Shown piece after piece: positions 9,291-17,013 of a stretch of DNA of 64,000 nt. Origin of the DNA: Candidatus Peregrinibacteria bacterium. Lineage in GTDB: Bacteria > Patescibacteriota > Gracilibacteria > CAIRYL01 > GCA-016699755. The stretch spans positions 62,001 through 126,000 of the forward strand of contig CP065009.1 in NCBI GenBank assembly GCA_016699755.1, read 5' to 3'. Made by a program: the position numbers and the translations under genes. The notes below the pieces were generated by a model that saw nothing but the letters and a program-made list of their open reading frames with translations, did no database searches and was not told the DNA's origin. Every line of letters begins with the position of its first letter. Position 1 is the stretch's first letter.

Positions 9291-9848
9291 TTATTCTTCG
9301 GCGAGTCGTTCTGCGTCTCTGAGCCATTTCTCGAGTTCCTCTGGATTTCGTTTTCGTTTTTGATCGTACAAGCGTGCAGAAGTTGTTCGAATACCGCAGA
9401 AACGAAGCGTGATAATTTTAAGAAGAGTGAAGAAGGGGGAGAGGAGAAGTCTGTATATCCATTTGGGACCGTCACAGGTGATAAAAATGCGCGCTGTTTT
9501 TTCTGAAAGAAGTCCTACCGGTCTTCCATTTTTATATTGAAAGGCAAAGCCAGCAGTAAAATTTTGATCGATAAAATTCTTCAAAATTGCTGGCATATAT
9601 CCCCACCATAAGGGAAAAATGAACACTATTTCACTCGCGAGTTGTATTTTTTCTTGTATTTTTTCCCGAACATCATCAGCGGGATATTTGCTCATATCTT
9701 CAAAAGTCAAAAAAGGTTGTTGCCATTCTGGGTCATAGAGATCTAAAATTTCCGACTCTCCTGAGAAGGCGTTTGCATATCGTTCTGCAATGTTTCGAGA
9801 AAATCCTTTTGAGCTGGGGTGAGCCATAATAATGAGACTCTTTTTCAT
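9291..9848 (-). CDS. NAD(P)H-dependent flavodoxin-fold oxidoreductase
   Basis: 185 residues of the NAD(P)H:quinone oxidoreductase (MdaB/KefF-like) family, soluble flavoproteins that transfer two electrons from NAD(P)H to quinones or other acceptors. The N-terminal strand and phosphate loop read KSLIIMAHPSSKGFSRNIAE, and the FMN-contacting segment is FIFPLWWGYMPAILKNFIDQ, typical of the family, followed by GFAFQYKNGRP and the loop ARIFITCDGP. The length is usual. The gene sits between proC and the tyrA-pheA fusion on one strand, 63 bp after proC, and is probably cotranscribed, but nothing in the sequence ties it to amino-acid synthesis. Its physiological electron acceptor cannot be deduced. 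Confidence 0.88.
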   Translation of the reverse strand: MKKSLIIMAHPSSKGFSRNIAERYANAFSGESEILDLYDPEWQQPFLTFEDMSKYPADDVREKIQEKIQLASEIVFIFPLWWGYMPAILKNFIDQNFTAGFAFQYKNGRPVGLLSEKTARIFITCDGPKWIYRLLLSPFFTLLKIITLRFCGIRTTSARLYDQKRKRNPEELEKWLRDAERLAEE

Positions 9849-9911
9849 ATTTTGGGAGAGAATATCTCATGTATACGCTCCTCGATGTGAACTTTCAAAT
9901 ATCTCGCGAGA

Positions 9912-10700
9912 TCACCCCTTTTCTCCGCCAAGCTCTTTACTTCTTTTTTGTGCGGCAAAAAGTGCCTCTTGTATGACTTTTCCTAAGTTATTTTCTGCAA
10001 AAGACTGAAGCGCCGCCGCAGTGGTTCCTCTTGGGGAAGTAACTTTTTGGCGAAGTATTTCTGCACTTTCTCCTGTTTCTTCGAGAAGTTTCGCCGATCC
10101 GATAAAAGTTTTTTTGGCGAGCTCTTCTGCCATCTCTCGGGGAAGCCCCATCCACACTCCGCTTTCGGAAAGAAGCTCGACGAATCGAAAAAAATATGCC
10201 GGACCAGAGCCAGAAAGGGCAGTGACTGCGTGCATGTCATCCTCATTTTTCAGCTCAATGGTTCCTCCTGTTGCCGAGAAAAGATTCTGGCAAAATACTT
10301 GATCATCCGTTGATATTTCTGGTGAAAAAAAGAGTGCAGAAATACCTGCCCCAACGAGTGCTGGTGTATTTGGCATAACTCGACAGATTCTATTAGTTCC
10401 AGAAATATCTTGCAGTGTTTTTGTTCCTGTTCCGGCAAGTACTGAAATAAGAAGTGGATTTTCTGCTGTTTTAGCAGGGAGGGCACTCGAGAGATGTTGT
10501 GGTTTTACTGCCAAAAGAACAGTGTCACAATCTTCAGGATTTCCGAGAGAGATGCCGAGTTCACTTGAAAGGGCACTGCATTTCTCTGTATTCATATCGA
10601 GGACAAAAGTATTTTTTGGGTCAAAAACCTGTCGAGAAATGGCGGCTCTCACAATGGCTTCTCCCATATTTCCTGCTCCAATAACAAGGATTTTTCGCAT
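9912..10700 (-). CDS. proC: Pyrroline-5-carboxylate reductase
   Basis: Catalyses the last step of proline synthesis, reducing 1-pyrroline-5-carboxylate with NAD(P)H in the cytosol. The N-terminal dinucleotide site is KILVIGAGNMGEAIVRAA, followed by TVLLAVKPQ, the conserved RICRVMPNTPALVGAGISAL, and the C-terminal signature ALSGSGPAYFFRFVELLSES with VTSPRGTTAAAL. At 262 residues it is normal length and looks complete. It starts at the ATG at 10700 and is the first gene of a three-gene minus-strand run. The promoter should lie in the 86-bp divergent gap shared with the redox-protein gene at 10787. No other proline genes are in view. Confidence 0.96.
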   Translation of the reverse strand: MRKILVIGAGNMGEAIVRAAISRQVFDPKNTFVLDMNTEKCSALSSELGISLGNPEDCDTVLLAVKPQHLSSALPAKTAENPLLISVLAGTGTKTLQDISGTNRICRVMPNTPALVGAGISALFFSPEISTDDQVFCQNLFSATGGTIELKNEDDMHAVTALSGSGPAYFFRFVELLSESGVWMGLPREMAEELAKKTFIGSAKLLEETGESAEILRQKVTSPRGTTAAALQSFAENNLGKVIQEALFAAQKRSKELGGEKG

Positions 10701-10786
10701 TATATTCCACTAAAGAAATCGAGAGAGAGCATATCATTTTTTTGAAAAAAAGTTTCCCCTTCTCGTCTCTTTCGGGGAAAGCTACA

Positions 10787-11065
10787 ATGAGAAGTGATTT
10801 TTTAAGAACCATGTATGGAATACTTTTTACCACAACTTCGTGTCCAAAATGTCCGGCGTTTCGAGAATATATTTCGGAACATGTTTCGTTTCCGGTTGAT
10901 ATTTTTGACGAGCGACATGCCGATTTTCAATCACTCGTAGGGGAACATGATATAACGGCGGCGCCAACACTTATTCTTTGCGATGAGTCTCGTAAGGAGG
11001 TTTTTCGGACTTCAGATGCTTCTGAACTTTCTTCATTTCTCTCCTCATCCCCTGATGCCATTTAG
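10787..11065 (+). CDS. Glutaredoxin/thioredoxin-like CPKC protein
   Basis: A small redox protein of about 92 residues. The motif ILFTTTSCPKCPAFREYISE puts a CPxC active site just after the first strand, and AAPTLILCDE looks like the cis-Pro loop, as in glutaredoxin/NrdH-like folds. It overlaps the start of the following radical SAM activase by 11 bp (stop TAG at 11063-11065, next ATG at 11055), so the two are probably translationally coupled. Such a protein could serve as reductant for the anaerobic ribonucleotide reductase activated by its neighbour; that role is inferred. Starts at 10742, 10787 and 10811 are possible; 10787 is preferred because GGGGAAAG precedes it, while 10811 would begin directly at the fold. 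Confidence 0.75.
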   Translation: MRSDFLRTMYGILFTTTSCPKCPAFREYISEHVSFPVDIFDERHADFQSLVGEHDITAAPTLILCDESRKEVFRTSDASELSSFLSSSPDAI

Positions 11066-11762
11066 CATTGCGGGATTACAGAAGCTTACGCTTCTTGATT
11101 TTCCCAAGAAAACGGCGTGTATTGTGTTTCTTGCGGGATGCGATTTTCGGTGTCATGTGTGTCACAATTCTGAACTCGTACTTCCAGAGCGCATGGAAAA
11201 GCCTTCTCTTTCGCAGAAAGAGTTTTTTCAATTTCTTGAAAAAAGAAAAGGTCTGCTCGATGGAGTTTGCGTCACGGGAGGGGAACCAACAGTTCATCCG
11301 AGTCTTCCGAAATTTCTTTGGGATATTCGGGGACATGGTTTTCTCGTAAAGCTTGATACCAATGGGAATAATCCCAAAATGCTTTCGGATATTCTTTCTC
11401 AGAATCTCGTGGATTATGTGGCAATGGACATCAAGGCATCAAGTGAGGAAAAATATTCTGCCTTTACGGGGGTGAAGGTAAATTTTCAAAATATTACCGT
11501 TTCTCGAGATCTTCTTCTCTCTTCTGGAGTTCCACACGAATTCCGCACAACGATGGTACGTGAGTTTCATGATGAAAATGAATTCCAAAATATTCTTTCT
11601 TTTTTGAGAGGAGTGGATCGGTATTTTCTCCAAAACTTTCGGAGAGAGGGGAGTTGCTTAAATTCCGAATGGGAAGCGATGCATGGATTTTCTCGTGAAG
11701 AGCTTCTTAAAAAAAAGCTTTTGGCAGAGCAATTCGTAAAGCAGGTAGAATTGCGGTTATAA
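11055..11762 (+). CDS. Radical SAM anaerobic RNR-activating protein (NrdG2-like)
   Basis: A 235-residue radical SAM protein. AGLQKLTLLDFPKKTACIVF leads into the cluster motif CDFRCHVCHN (CX3CX2C), which binds the [4Fe-4S] cluster used to cleave S-adenosylmethionine. GVCVTGGEPTVHP is the SAM-binding GGEP motif, and VKLDTNGNNP and YVAMDIKAS are typical of the NrdG2 branch. Members generate the glycyl radical of anaerobic ribonucleoside-triphosphate reductase; the reductase itself is not in this window. The start at 11055 overlaps the preceding redox-protein gene in a different frame, and longer readings from 10983 would sit wholly inside that gene. A perfect 32-bp palindrome just after the stop acts as terminator. 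Confidence 0.88.
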   Translation: MPFSIAGLQKLTLLDFPKKTACIVFLAGCDFRCHVCHNSELVLPERMEKPSLSQKEFFQFLEKRKGLLDGVCVTGGEPTVHPSLPKFLWDIRGHGFLVKLDTNGNNPKMLSDILSQNLVDYVAMDIKASSEEKYSAFTGVKVNFQNITVSRDLLLSSGVPHEFRTTMVREFHDENEFQNILSFLRGVDRYFLQNFRREGSCLNSEWEAMHGFSREELLKKKLLAEQFVKQVELRL

Positions 11763-11766
11763 TCAA

Positions 11767-11798
11767 AAATACCCCTTTCGATATCGAAAGGGGTATTT
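11767..11798. terminator. Perfect 32-bp palindromic bidirectional terminator
   Basis: A perfect palindrome whose half-site is AAATACCCCTTTCGAT (16 bp), with A-rich sequence before it and GAGTTTTTC after it. It lies between the convergent nrdG-like gene and the SLH-protein gene and can end transcription from either side. Confidence 0.85.
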
Positions 11799-11824
11799 GA
11801 GTTTTTCTTGCGTTCCTAAACTTA

Positions 11825-14038
11825 CTAACGATTCAAGAAATTGAGAAGGTTCATGACAATCTTGGCGAGTTGTCCTCGAGTAAGGGTATCATTTGGTCCA
11901 AATGTTCCGTTACCATATCCACTTACAATTCCATGTTCTGTTGACCAATTGATGAATTCTGTTGAAAAGGCTCCCATTTCAACATCGGAAAAACTCGACT
12001 TCATTTCGGCATAGGAAGAGGTGTCTATTCCAGCGGCGTTCAGAAGAATTTTGAGTCCTTCTCCACGGGTAACAGAGATATTTGGGCGGAACATACTGTC
12101 TGAATATCCCGAAACAATGTGAAAGAGCTTTGCCTGTGCAATGAAAGGGGAGTACCACTGAGTGGAATCAACATCGGGAAAAGGGTTATCCTGAACGTCA
12201 AGTTTTCCAATGGCAAAGGCTTCAAGCGCAATTTTGGTGAGCTCTGCTCGGGTAATATTGTTGTCCGGTCCAAATGTTCCGTCTCCGTATCCTTCAATAA
12301 TGCCACGTTGAGCAAGCTGGAGAATGAACTCTTTTGCCCAGTGATTTTTGATGTCTAAAAAGGTTACTTCGCTAAAGAGATCACCTTCTTGTGGAGATTC
12401 CTCGCTTTCGTTTTCTGGTGTTTGAGGATTGTCAACAATGGATGTTCCAATAGAAGTGTTTACCTCAAGAGTGAAGAGACGATCACGGGCGCAGATTGGT
12501 GAAGAGTTGTTTTCACCATAAAGCTCTACCCGATACTTTCCATTTTTCGTGATTGCTTTTGGAAGATCAGCAACAACAGCATACGATCCATCGGTCTTTT
12601 TTGTTGCTTTGAGTTCAAGGGCCTCTCCAGCAACAGTGAGTTGTATGGTGGTTGGTTTTATTGTGGCAATTGCATCAAAGGAAAGGTGTTCGATTTGCTT
12701 TACCATAGTGTTTGGCGCGGGAGAAATGTTGGAGAAGAGGGAGAAGTCGCAGAAATCTGCTATTTTCCTGCTTCCTCCACTTCCACTTCGGCGTTTTTCT
12801 GCTGGAATAATAATAGTCTCACCTGTTTTTACCTCTTCCGTTGTTGTGTCATCATCTCCGGCAGTATCATTTTCTCCTGTCATATCTTCTGCCAAACACA
12901 TTCCTTGATCGTGAAGAGTAAGGAGGAGGTTGGTACAATTCTGCTGCAACTCCTGAACTGATACTTTTTCGGCAATAAGAGCATTATATTCGTCTTGGAG
13001 TGTTTCGATCTCTCCGAGAAGAGTACTGATTTGATTGATAATGTCTTCATCTGTGGAAGGAGGCGTGTGGGTTTCCCAAAAGGTTTCTAGAGCGGAAATA
13101 AGGGATTCCGTACTTGCTTCATCTTGGCAGTAATAAGTTTGTCCGTAAATCACCCCTGCCACTTGACCGGAGCTGACTTCAATATCTTCAAAACTCTGGG
13201 TGGTGTTGCATCCAACATTTTCAAAAAGATCGGCGAGATTAGTGGAAAATTGCGTATTTTCCATGAGTTGACCATCGAGAGTATTAATCGTTCCATTTTT
13301 TGCTTCAACTTCTTGCTCAATAGCAAGAAGTTGGGCATCGAGATTTTCAATCTTGTTGGAGTATTGTGAGCACTCTGGACAGTCGACCGGTTCTTCAAAA
13401 TCCGCTGGAACATCTTCTTCTTCATGATCAATATTTTCTTCGGTACATTCTCCGTTTGATTGTTTTTCGAGCATGAATTCAACGCATCCTTGCGCATCAC
13501 TTAGTTTTTGTTCATATTCAATGAGCATGGCAAAGTAATCATCCAAACTTTGCTCTAGCTGAACAAAATCGTTTGAAATATCTGTCCAAGCATTTGTATT
13601 ATCGGAATCAAACGTGGTGCTCCATTCGATCATGTTTCCCTGAAATCCATTTTGAACAAGGGCTTCGAGCGATTCGTTGTTGGCACAGGAAAAAGGAATA
13701 TCGTAGAGATACCCCTGAATGCCATCGACACTAAGTATCTCTTCTTCTGAGGAAGTACAACCAGCATTGGCAATAAGATCAGAGAGCATTTGCTCAAATT
13801 CTGCATCAAGAGAACTTGAATTCTCTTTGATACCGAGAAGACTATTTCTTATTTTTGTTTTCAAGGTTTGTATGTCGTTTTCTGTATTTGCTATTTCTGC
13901 CGATGCTAGAGTAACTGCCTCCTGTTCTAGGGTGCAATCGGTACATGCCACCATCTCCTCCGCAGATGCGACGGAAAAAGAACCGAGCAAAAAGAGAACT
14001 GTGAGGGGGGCAGAGAAGAAAAGAGAGCTATTCTTCAT
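11825..14038 (-). CDS. Secreted SLH-domain protein with duplicated coiled-coil module
   Basis: A 737-residue exported surface protein. It begins with a signal peptide (MKNSSLFFSAPLTVLFLLGS, cleavage near ASAEE). The mature part starts with two related modules, each opening with CxxC (ACTDCTLEQEA; DCPECSQYSNKI), then a long coiled coil, and then a spaced Cys pair (NAGCTSSEE...FSCANNES; NVGCNTTQS...YYCQDEAS). A Thr/Asp-rich linker and a beta-rich domain (about 430-530) follow. The last 180 residues are three SLH repeats (HWAKEFILQLAQRGIIEGYG; WYSPFIAQAKLFHIVSGYSD; FINWSTEHGIVSGYGNGTFG), which in other bacteria bind cell-wall polysaccharide. It may therefore be an S-layer or cell-surface spacer protein. 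An upstream TTG would add nine residues ahead of the signal peptide and is not preferred. Its 3' end faces the 32-bp terminator. Confidence 0.85.
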   Translation of the reverse strand: MKNSSLFFSAPLTVLFLLGSFSVASAEEMVACTDCTLEQEAVTLASAEIANTENDIQTLKTKIRNSLLGIKENSSSLDAEFEQMLSDLIANAGCTSSEEEILSVDGIQGYLYDIPFSCANNESLEALVQNGFQGNMIEWSTTFDSDNTNAWTDISNDFVQLEQSLDDYFAMLIEYEQKLSDAQGCVEFMLEKQSNGECTEENIDHEEEDVPADFEEPVDCPECSQYSNKIENLDAQLLAIEQEVEAKNGTINTLDGQLMENTQFSTNLADLFENVGCNTTQSFEDIEVSSGQVAGVIYGQTYYCQDEASTESLISALETFWETHTPPSTDEDIINQISTLLGEIETLQDEYNALIAEKVSVQELQQNCTNLLLTLHDQGMCLAEDMTGENDTAGDDDTTTEEVKTGETIIIPAEKRRSGSGGSRKIADFCDFSLFSNISPAPNTMVKQIEHLSFDAIATIKPTTIQLTVAGEALELKATKKTDGSYAVVADLPKAITKNGKYRVELYGENNSSPICARDRLFTLEVNTSIGTSIVDNPQTPENESEESPQEGDLFSEVTFLDIKNHWAKEFILQLAQRGIIEGYGDGTFGPDNNITRAELTKIALEAFAIGKLDVQDNPFPDVDSTQWYSPFIAQAKLFHIVSGYSDSMFRPNISVTRGEGLKILLNAAGIDTSSYAEMKSSFSDVEMGAFSTEFINWSTEHGIVSGYGNGTFGPNDTLTRGQLAKIVMNLLNFLNR

Positions 14039-14126
14039 AATAGTAGTGAAAAAGGAGGAAAGCAAAGAAACCTTCCGTTTCTAAAAACGAAATACATAAG
14101 AGAATGTTTCACAAGATATTAAAAAA

Positions 14127-14154
14127 GGATCTCAAAGACATGTCTTTGAGATCC
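14127..14154 (-). terminator. Strong intrinsic terminator after rpsS
   Basis: A perfect 28-bp palindrome with half-site GGATCTCAAAGACA. On the minus strand it is followed by TTTTTT, so it is a Rho-independent terminator 31 bp after the rpsS stop and ends the ribosomal-protein operon there. Confidence 0.88.
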
Positions 14155-14184
14155 AAAAGAAGATCTTATGAGAATATCCTCTCT

Positions 14185-14463
14185 TTATTTCTGTCCTTTT
14201 GCTAATTTTCCACCATGTCCTTTCCATTTTCGTGTAGGAGCGAACTCTCCGAGCTTGTGCCCCACCATATTTTCTGTCACAAAAACGGGGATGTGTTGCT
14301 TTCCATTGTGTACCGCAAATGTGAGCCCCACGGAATCAGGGTGGATATCCGAGCCACGAGCCCAAGTCTTAATAACTCCCTTCCCTCCAGAGGCTTTTGA
14401 TTGCTCAATTTTTTTCATGAGTCGTGGGTCAACATATGGACCCTTCTTTGCACTTCTTGTCAT
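14185..14463 (-). CDS. rpsS: Ribosomal protein uS19
   Basis: A 92-residue small-subunit protein of the 30S head, binding 16S rRNA near the decoding region together with S13. Recognisable motifs are TRSAKKGPYVDPRLMKKIE, IHPDSVGLTFAVHNGKQHIP and the C-terminal VGHKLGEFAPTRKWKGHGGK. The ATG at 14463 matches the usual N-terminus; a longer in-frame reading from 14568 would run into rplB and is rejected. It is the last gene of the rplC-rplD-rplW-rplB-rpsS run. In most bacteria rplV and rpsC follow directly, but here an intrinsic terminator comes 31 bp after the stop. Confidence 0.97.
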   Translation of the reverse strand: MTRSAKKGPYVDPRLMKKIEQSKASGGKGVIKTWARGSDIHPDSVGLTFAVHNGKQHIPVFVTENMVGHKLGEFAPTRKWKGHGGKLAKGQK

Positions 14464-14480
14464 AACAGAAATCAAAAAAA

Positions 14481-15314
14481 TTATTTCTTCTTTCGCCGTC
14501 GAATAATAAAACGACTCGAAACTTTTCGTGGAGAACGTGTCTTTTTTCCAAGTGCTGGTGCTCCCCAAGGAGTCTTTGGCGCCTTGAGACCAATGGGACT
14601 ATGTCCTTCCCCTCCTCCGTGTGGATGATCAACTGGATTCATGGATTTTCCAAGAACCTGTGGACGCCATCCCATTTTTCGTTTTCGTCCTGCTTTTCCA
14701 ATACGAACATTTGCATGGTCGGCATTGGAAACAATGCCAATCGTGGCATAGCATTCTTTGGAAATATACCGAACTTCTCCGCTAGGAAGTTCAATCTGTG
14801 CCATCTCTCCATCTTGCGAAGTAATTTTCCCAGAAGATCCTGCGGATTTTATAAGTTCACCACCTTTTCCAAATTTGAGCTCTACATCGTGAATGGGGTA
14901 TCCTGGTGGAATATTACGGATCTGAATGCGATTTCCGGTTTGAATCTTCGCTTTTTTATCACAGATAACCTCTGCTCCTACAGAAACCCCTTCTGGAGCA
15001 ATAACATAGCGTTTTTCTCCATCGTTGTAGCAGAGGAGTGCCAAAAAGGCGGTTCTCCCTGGATCGTATTCCAAGGCAGTAACACGAGCTGGAATACCAG
15101 CTTTATCGGTTCTTTTCGAATCAATAATTCGTATCTTTCGCTTTACTCCCCCTCCGCGATGTCGAACAGTAATGTGACCATGTGCATTTCGCCCAGAACC
15201 GGAAACCTTTTTAATGCAAAGACTTTTCTCCGGTTTTTTTCGGGTGAGAATGGAATAATCAACAACACTTGCTTTTTGACCGCTGGTGGAGTTTTTTAAA
15301 ATTCGAACAGGCAT
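14481..15314 (-). CDS. rplB: Ribosomal protein uL2
   Basis: A 277-residue large-subunit protein of the peptidyl-transferase region, needed for subunit association. Clear motifs include GRNAHGHITVRHRGGGVKRK, VTALEYDPGRTAFLALL and the highly conserved GKSMNPVDHPHGGGEGHSPI, whose His is important near the catalytic centre, followed by a basic tail. Length is normal. The gene starts one base after the rplW stop and is followed by rpsS after 17 bp, so it is in the same operon. Confidence 0.98.
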   Translation of the reverse strand: MPVRILKNSTSGQKASVVDYSILTRKKPEKSLCIKKVSGSGRNAHGHITVRHRGGGVKRKIRIIDSKRTDKAGIPARVTALEYDPGRTAFLALLCYNDGEKRYVIAPEGVSVGAEVICDKKAKIQTGNRIQIRNIPPGYPIHDVELKFGKGGELIKSAGSSGKITSQDGEMAQIELPSGEVRYISKECYATIGIVSNADHANVRIGKAGRKRKMGWRPQVLGKSMNPVDHPHGGGEGHSPIGLKAPKTPWGAPALGKKTRSPRKVSSRFIIRRRKKK

Positions 15315-15315
15315 T

Positions 15316-15684
15316 TTATGAGGAAGAAACAGGGGATGATTCCGGAGCTTTTTTCTCCAATTTTTTAACGTCTTTTTTTAATCTTGGCTCGGGGGCAGGT
15401 TTTAGGAGGTCAAGGGATTGCCCCTCAGCAAGGCGAACAACAGCCTTCTTCTTTTCTTTGCGCTTTACTTGGGGACCGAATTTTCCTCGCACCCGTATTT
15501 TTTTTGGCATCTTTATGATTTTCACTTCTCGCACCTTAGCTCCAAAAAAAATCTCAACTGCCTGAGCAATCTCCTTCTTATTTGCATCTGAATGTACAGA
15601 AAGAACATGCTGATTCTTTTCTTCCGAAAGACGAATTGCCTTTTCTGTAACGACAGGACCGAGAAGAACGTGACTTAAATTCAT
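15316..15684 (-). CDS. rplW: Ribosomal protein uL23
   Basis: A 122-residue protein from the polypeptide exit site, the docking point for trigger factor and SRP. The N-terminus LLGPVVTEKAIRLSEEKNQ and the centre EIFFGAKVREVKIIKMPKK are characteristic. It carries an unusual C-terminal extension of about 25 residues rich in Lys, Pro and Ser (from PAPEPRLKKDVKKLEKK onward); typical L23 has about 95-100 residues. The start overlaps the end of rplD by 4 bp, indicating translational coupling. Confidence 0.95.
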   Translation of the reverse strand: MNLSHVLLGPVVTEKAIRLSEEKNQHVLSVHSDANKKEIAQAVEIFFGAKVREVKIIKMPKKIRVRGKFGPQVKRKEKKKAVVRLAEGQSLDLLKPAPEPRLKKDVKKLEKKAPESSPVSSS

Positions 15685-16310
15685 TGGTTTCCAAAAATAT
15701 TTTCAGCAACTTGAAGTGCTTCTTGAAGAAAAATAACCTGTTTCGCATCCACAATGTCTTTAATGTTCAGGTATTGTGCAAAAAGCACTTTCACGTTTGG
15801 TATATTACGTGCAGATTTTTCGAGAATCTCATCTCGTCCCGAAGTGACAACGAGAGTTTTTCCTGAACACTTCATGTGTGAAAGGAGCTCTGCAAAGTGT
15901 TTTGTTTTTGGAATCTCGACCTGAAAAGTCTCTATCGCAAAAACCTCTTTTCCACTTACTTTTGCAGAAATGGCTGAAAGAAGAGCCTTTCGACGCATTT
16001 TTTTTGGCATTTGTTTCACAAAGTTCTGATCACCTGTTGGACCGAAAAGAACAGCTCCTCCTCGCCACTGTGGGGATCGTCGTGATCCCTGTCGTGCTCG
16101 ACCAGTTCCTTTCTGACGCCACGGTTTTGCTCCACCTCCTCGTACAAAAGAACGAGTCTTTGTACAAGCGAGTGCAAAACGAGCATTTGCCTCCTGACGA
16201 ATGAGTGCCTCATGCATAAGTGCAAAATTTGGCGTCTCAATAAGGAGTCCCTTTGGAAAAGGAATTTGCTCCTTTTTCTCGCCGGTAGATGAGTAGAGAT
16301 CTATTTTCAT
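15681..16310 (-). CDS. rplD: Ribosomal protein uL4
   Basis: A 209-residue protein that binds 23S rRNA and lines the exit tunnel; in E. coli it also represses its own operon. Motifs: ALIRQEANARFALACTKTR, the tunnel loop region GGGAKPWRQKGTGRARQGS with RSPQWRGGAVLFGP, and KMRRKALLSAISAK. Length is normal. It overlaps rplC by 4 bp upstream and rplW by 4 bp downstream, in the standard order L3-L4-L23. Confidence 0.97.
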   Translation of the reverse strand: MKIDLYSSTGEKKEQIPFPKGLLIETPNFALMHEALIRQEANARFALACTKTRSFVRGGGAKPWRQKGTGRARQGSRRSPQWRGGAVLFGPTGDQNFVKQMPKKMRRKALLSAISAKVSGKEVFAIETFQVEIPKTKHFAELLSHMKCSGKTLVVTSGRDEILEKSARNIPNVKVLFAQYLNIKDIVDAKQVIFLQEALQVAENIFGNQ

Positions 16311-16882
16311 GACTGCTTTTTAATGAGAATAAGGCTATTTTTTGAGCCTGGAACAGGTCCTTTGATGGCGATAAGACTCCGCTCAGTATCCACTCTTACG
16401 ATAGATCGGTTGCGAAGCGTAATTTTATCACTTCCCATTCTTCCTGGCATTTTGAGTCCAGGTTTTGTACGACCTGGCATAGCACAAGCTCCTGTTGATC
16501 CATGACGTGGATACTTGGTTCCATGGGTAAGACGAATCACACTAAAGTTGTGTCGCTTTACATTTCCCTGAAACCCCTTTCCTTTTGAGGTGGCGACTAC
16601 AGTCACCTTTTCGCTCTTTTCGAAAATTCCAACAGAAAGCTCATCTCCCTTTTTTACCTCATGCTTTCCAGAGATTTGTCGTAAGGTGCGGAATTTTTTT
16701 GCCTTTGAAGATTCGGGAAGTTTTTGGGCTCCTAGTACAATTGCGTCTGCCCCATCCTTTCCTTTCTCTTTTACTTGCCACACAGTATTTGGCTCACACT
16801 GTATGTAAGTAATAGGAATCATACGACCATCCTCTTCGAACACTTGGGACATGCCAATTTTTTTTCCAATAATTGCGGGCAC
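16307..16882 (-). CDS. rplC: Ribosomal protein uL3
   Basis: A 191-residue early assembly protein that reaches toward the peptidyl-transferase centre. Motifs: IIGKKIGMSQVFEEDGRMIP, GKGFQGNVKRHNFSVIRLTH and HGSTGACAMPGRTKPGLKMP. The start appears to be GTG at 16882 without a clear Shine-Dalgarno; a stem-loop sits immediately upstream on the mRNA. It is the first gene of the operon here, because rpsJ, which normally precedes rplC, is absent and a lipoprotein protease gene takes that place 114 bp upstream. Confidence 0.96.
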   Translation of the reverse strand: MPAIIGKKIGMSQVFEEDGRMIPITYIQCEPNTVWQVKEKGKDGADAIVLGAQKLPESSKAKKFRTLRQISGKHEVKKGDELSVGIFEKSEKVTVVATSKGKGFQGNVKRHNFSVIRLTHGTKYPRHGSTGACAMPGRTKPGLKMPGRMGSDKITLRNRSIVRVDTERSLIAIKGPVPGSKNSLILIKKQS

Positions 16883-16892
16883 GTTTTTTTGA

Positions 16893-16940
16893 AAAACAAA
16901 ATGCTTTCAGCGCTTCCAAAAGCGAATGGTGTTTTGTTTT
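16893..16940 (-). promoter_or_regulatory. Stem-loop in the rplC leader
   Basis: On the rplC transcript the sequence just before the GTG start can fold: a 9-bp outer stem (16893-16901 with 16932-16940, AAAACAAAA/TTTTGTTTT) and an inner 5-bp stem (CGCTT/AAGCG, 16911-16924). The end of the hairpin is about 10 bases from the start codon, so it could influence initiation. No sequence match to the E. coli S10 leader is claimed. Confidence 0.35.
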
Positions 16941-16983
16941 CGTGCGACAACAAAACCCAATGGGAAGATGAAAATGCCGGAAC

Positions 16984-17013
16984 ATTCTCGATTATCTTAT
17001 GGGGAAATGTCAA
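16984..17013 (-). promoter_or_regulatory. Possible promoter for the rplC operon
   Basis: On the minus strand a perfect TTGACA (17008-17013) is followed after 18 bp by GAGAAT (16984-16989), four of six matches to TATAAT. It lies at the 3' end of the protease gene, about 100 bp before rplC, where an operon promoter would be expected. Confidence 0.4.
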
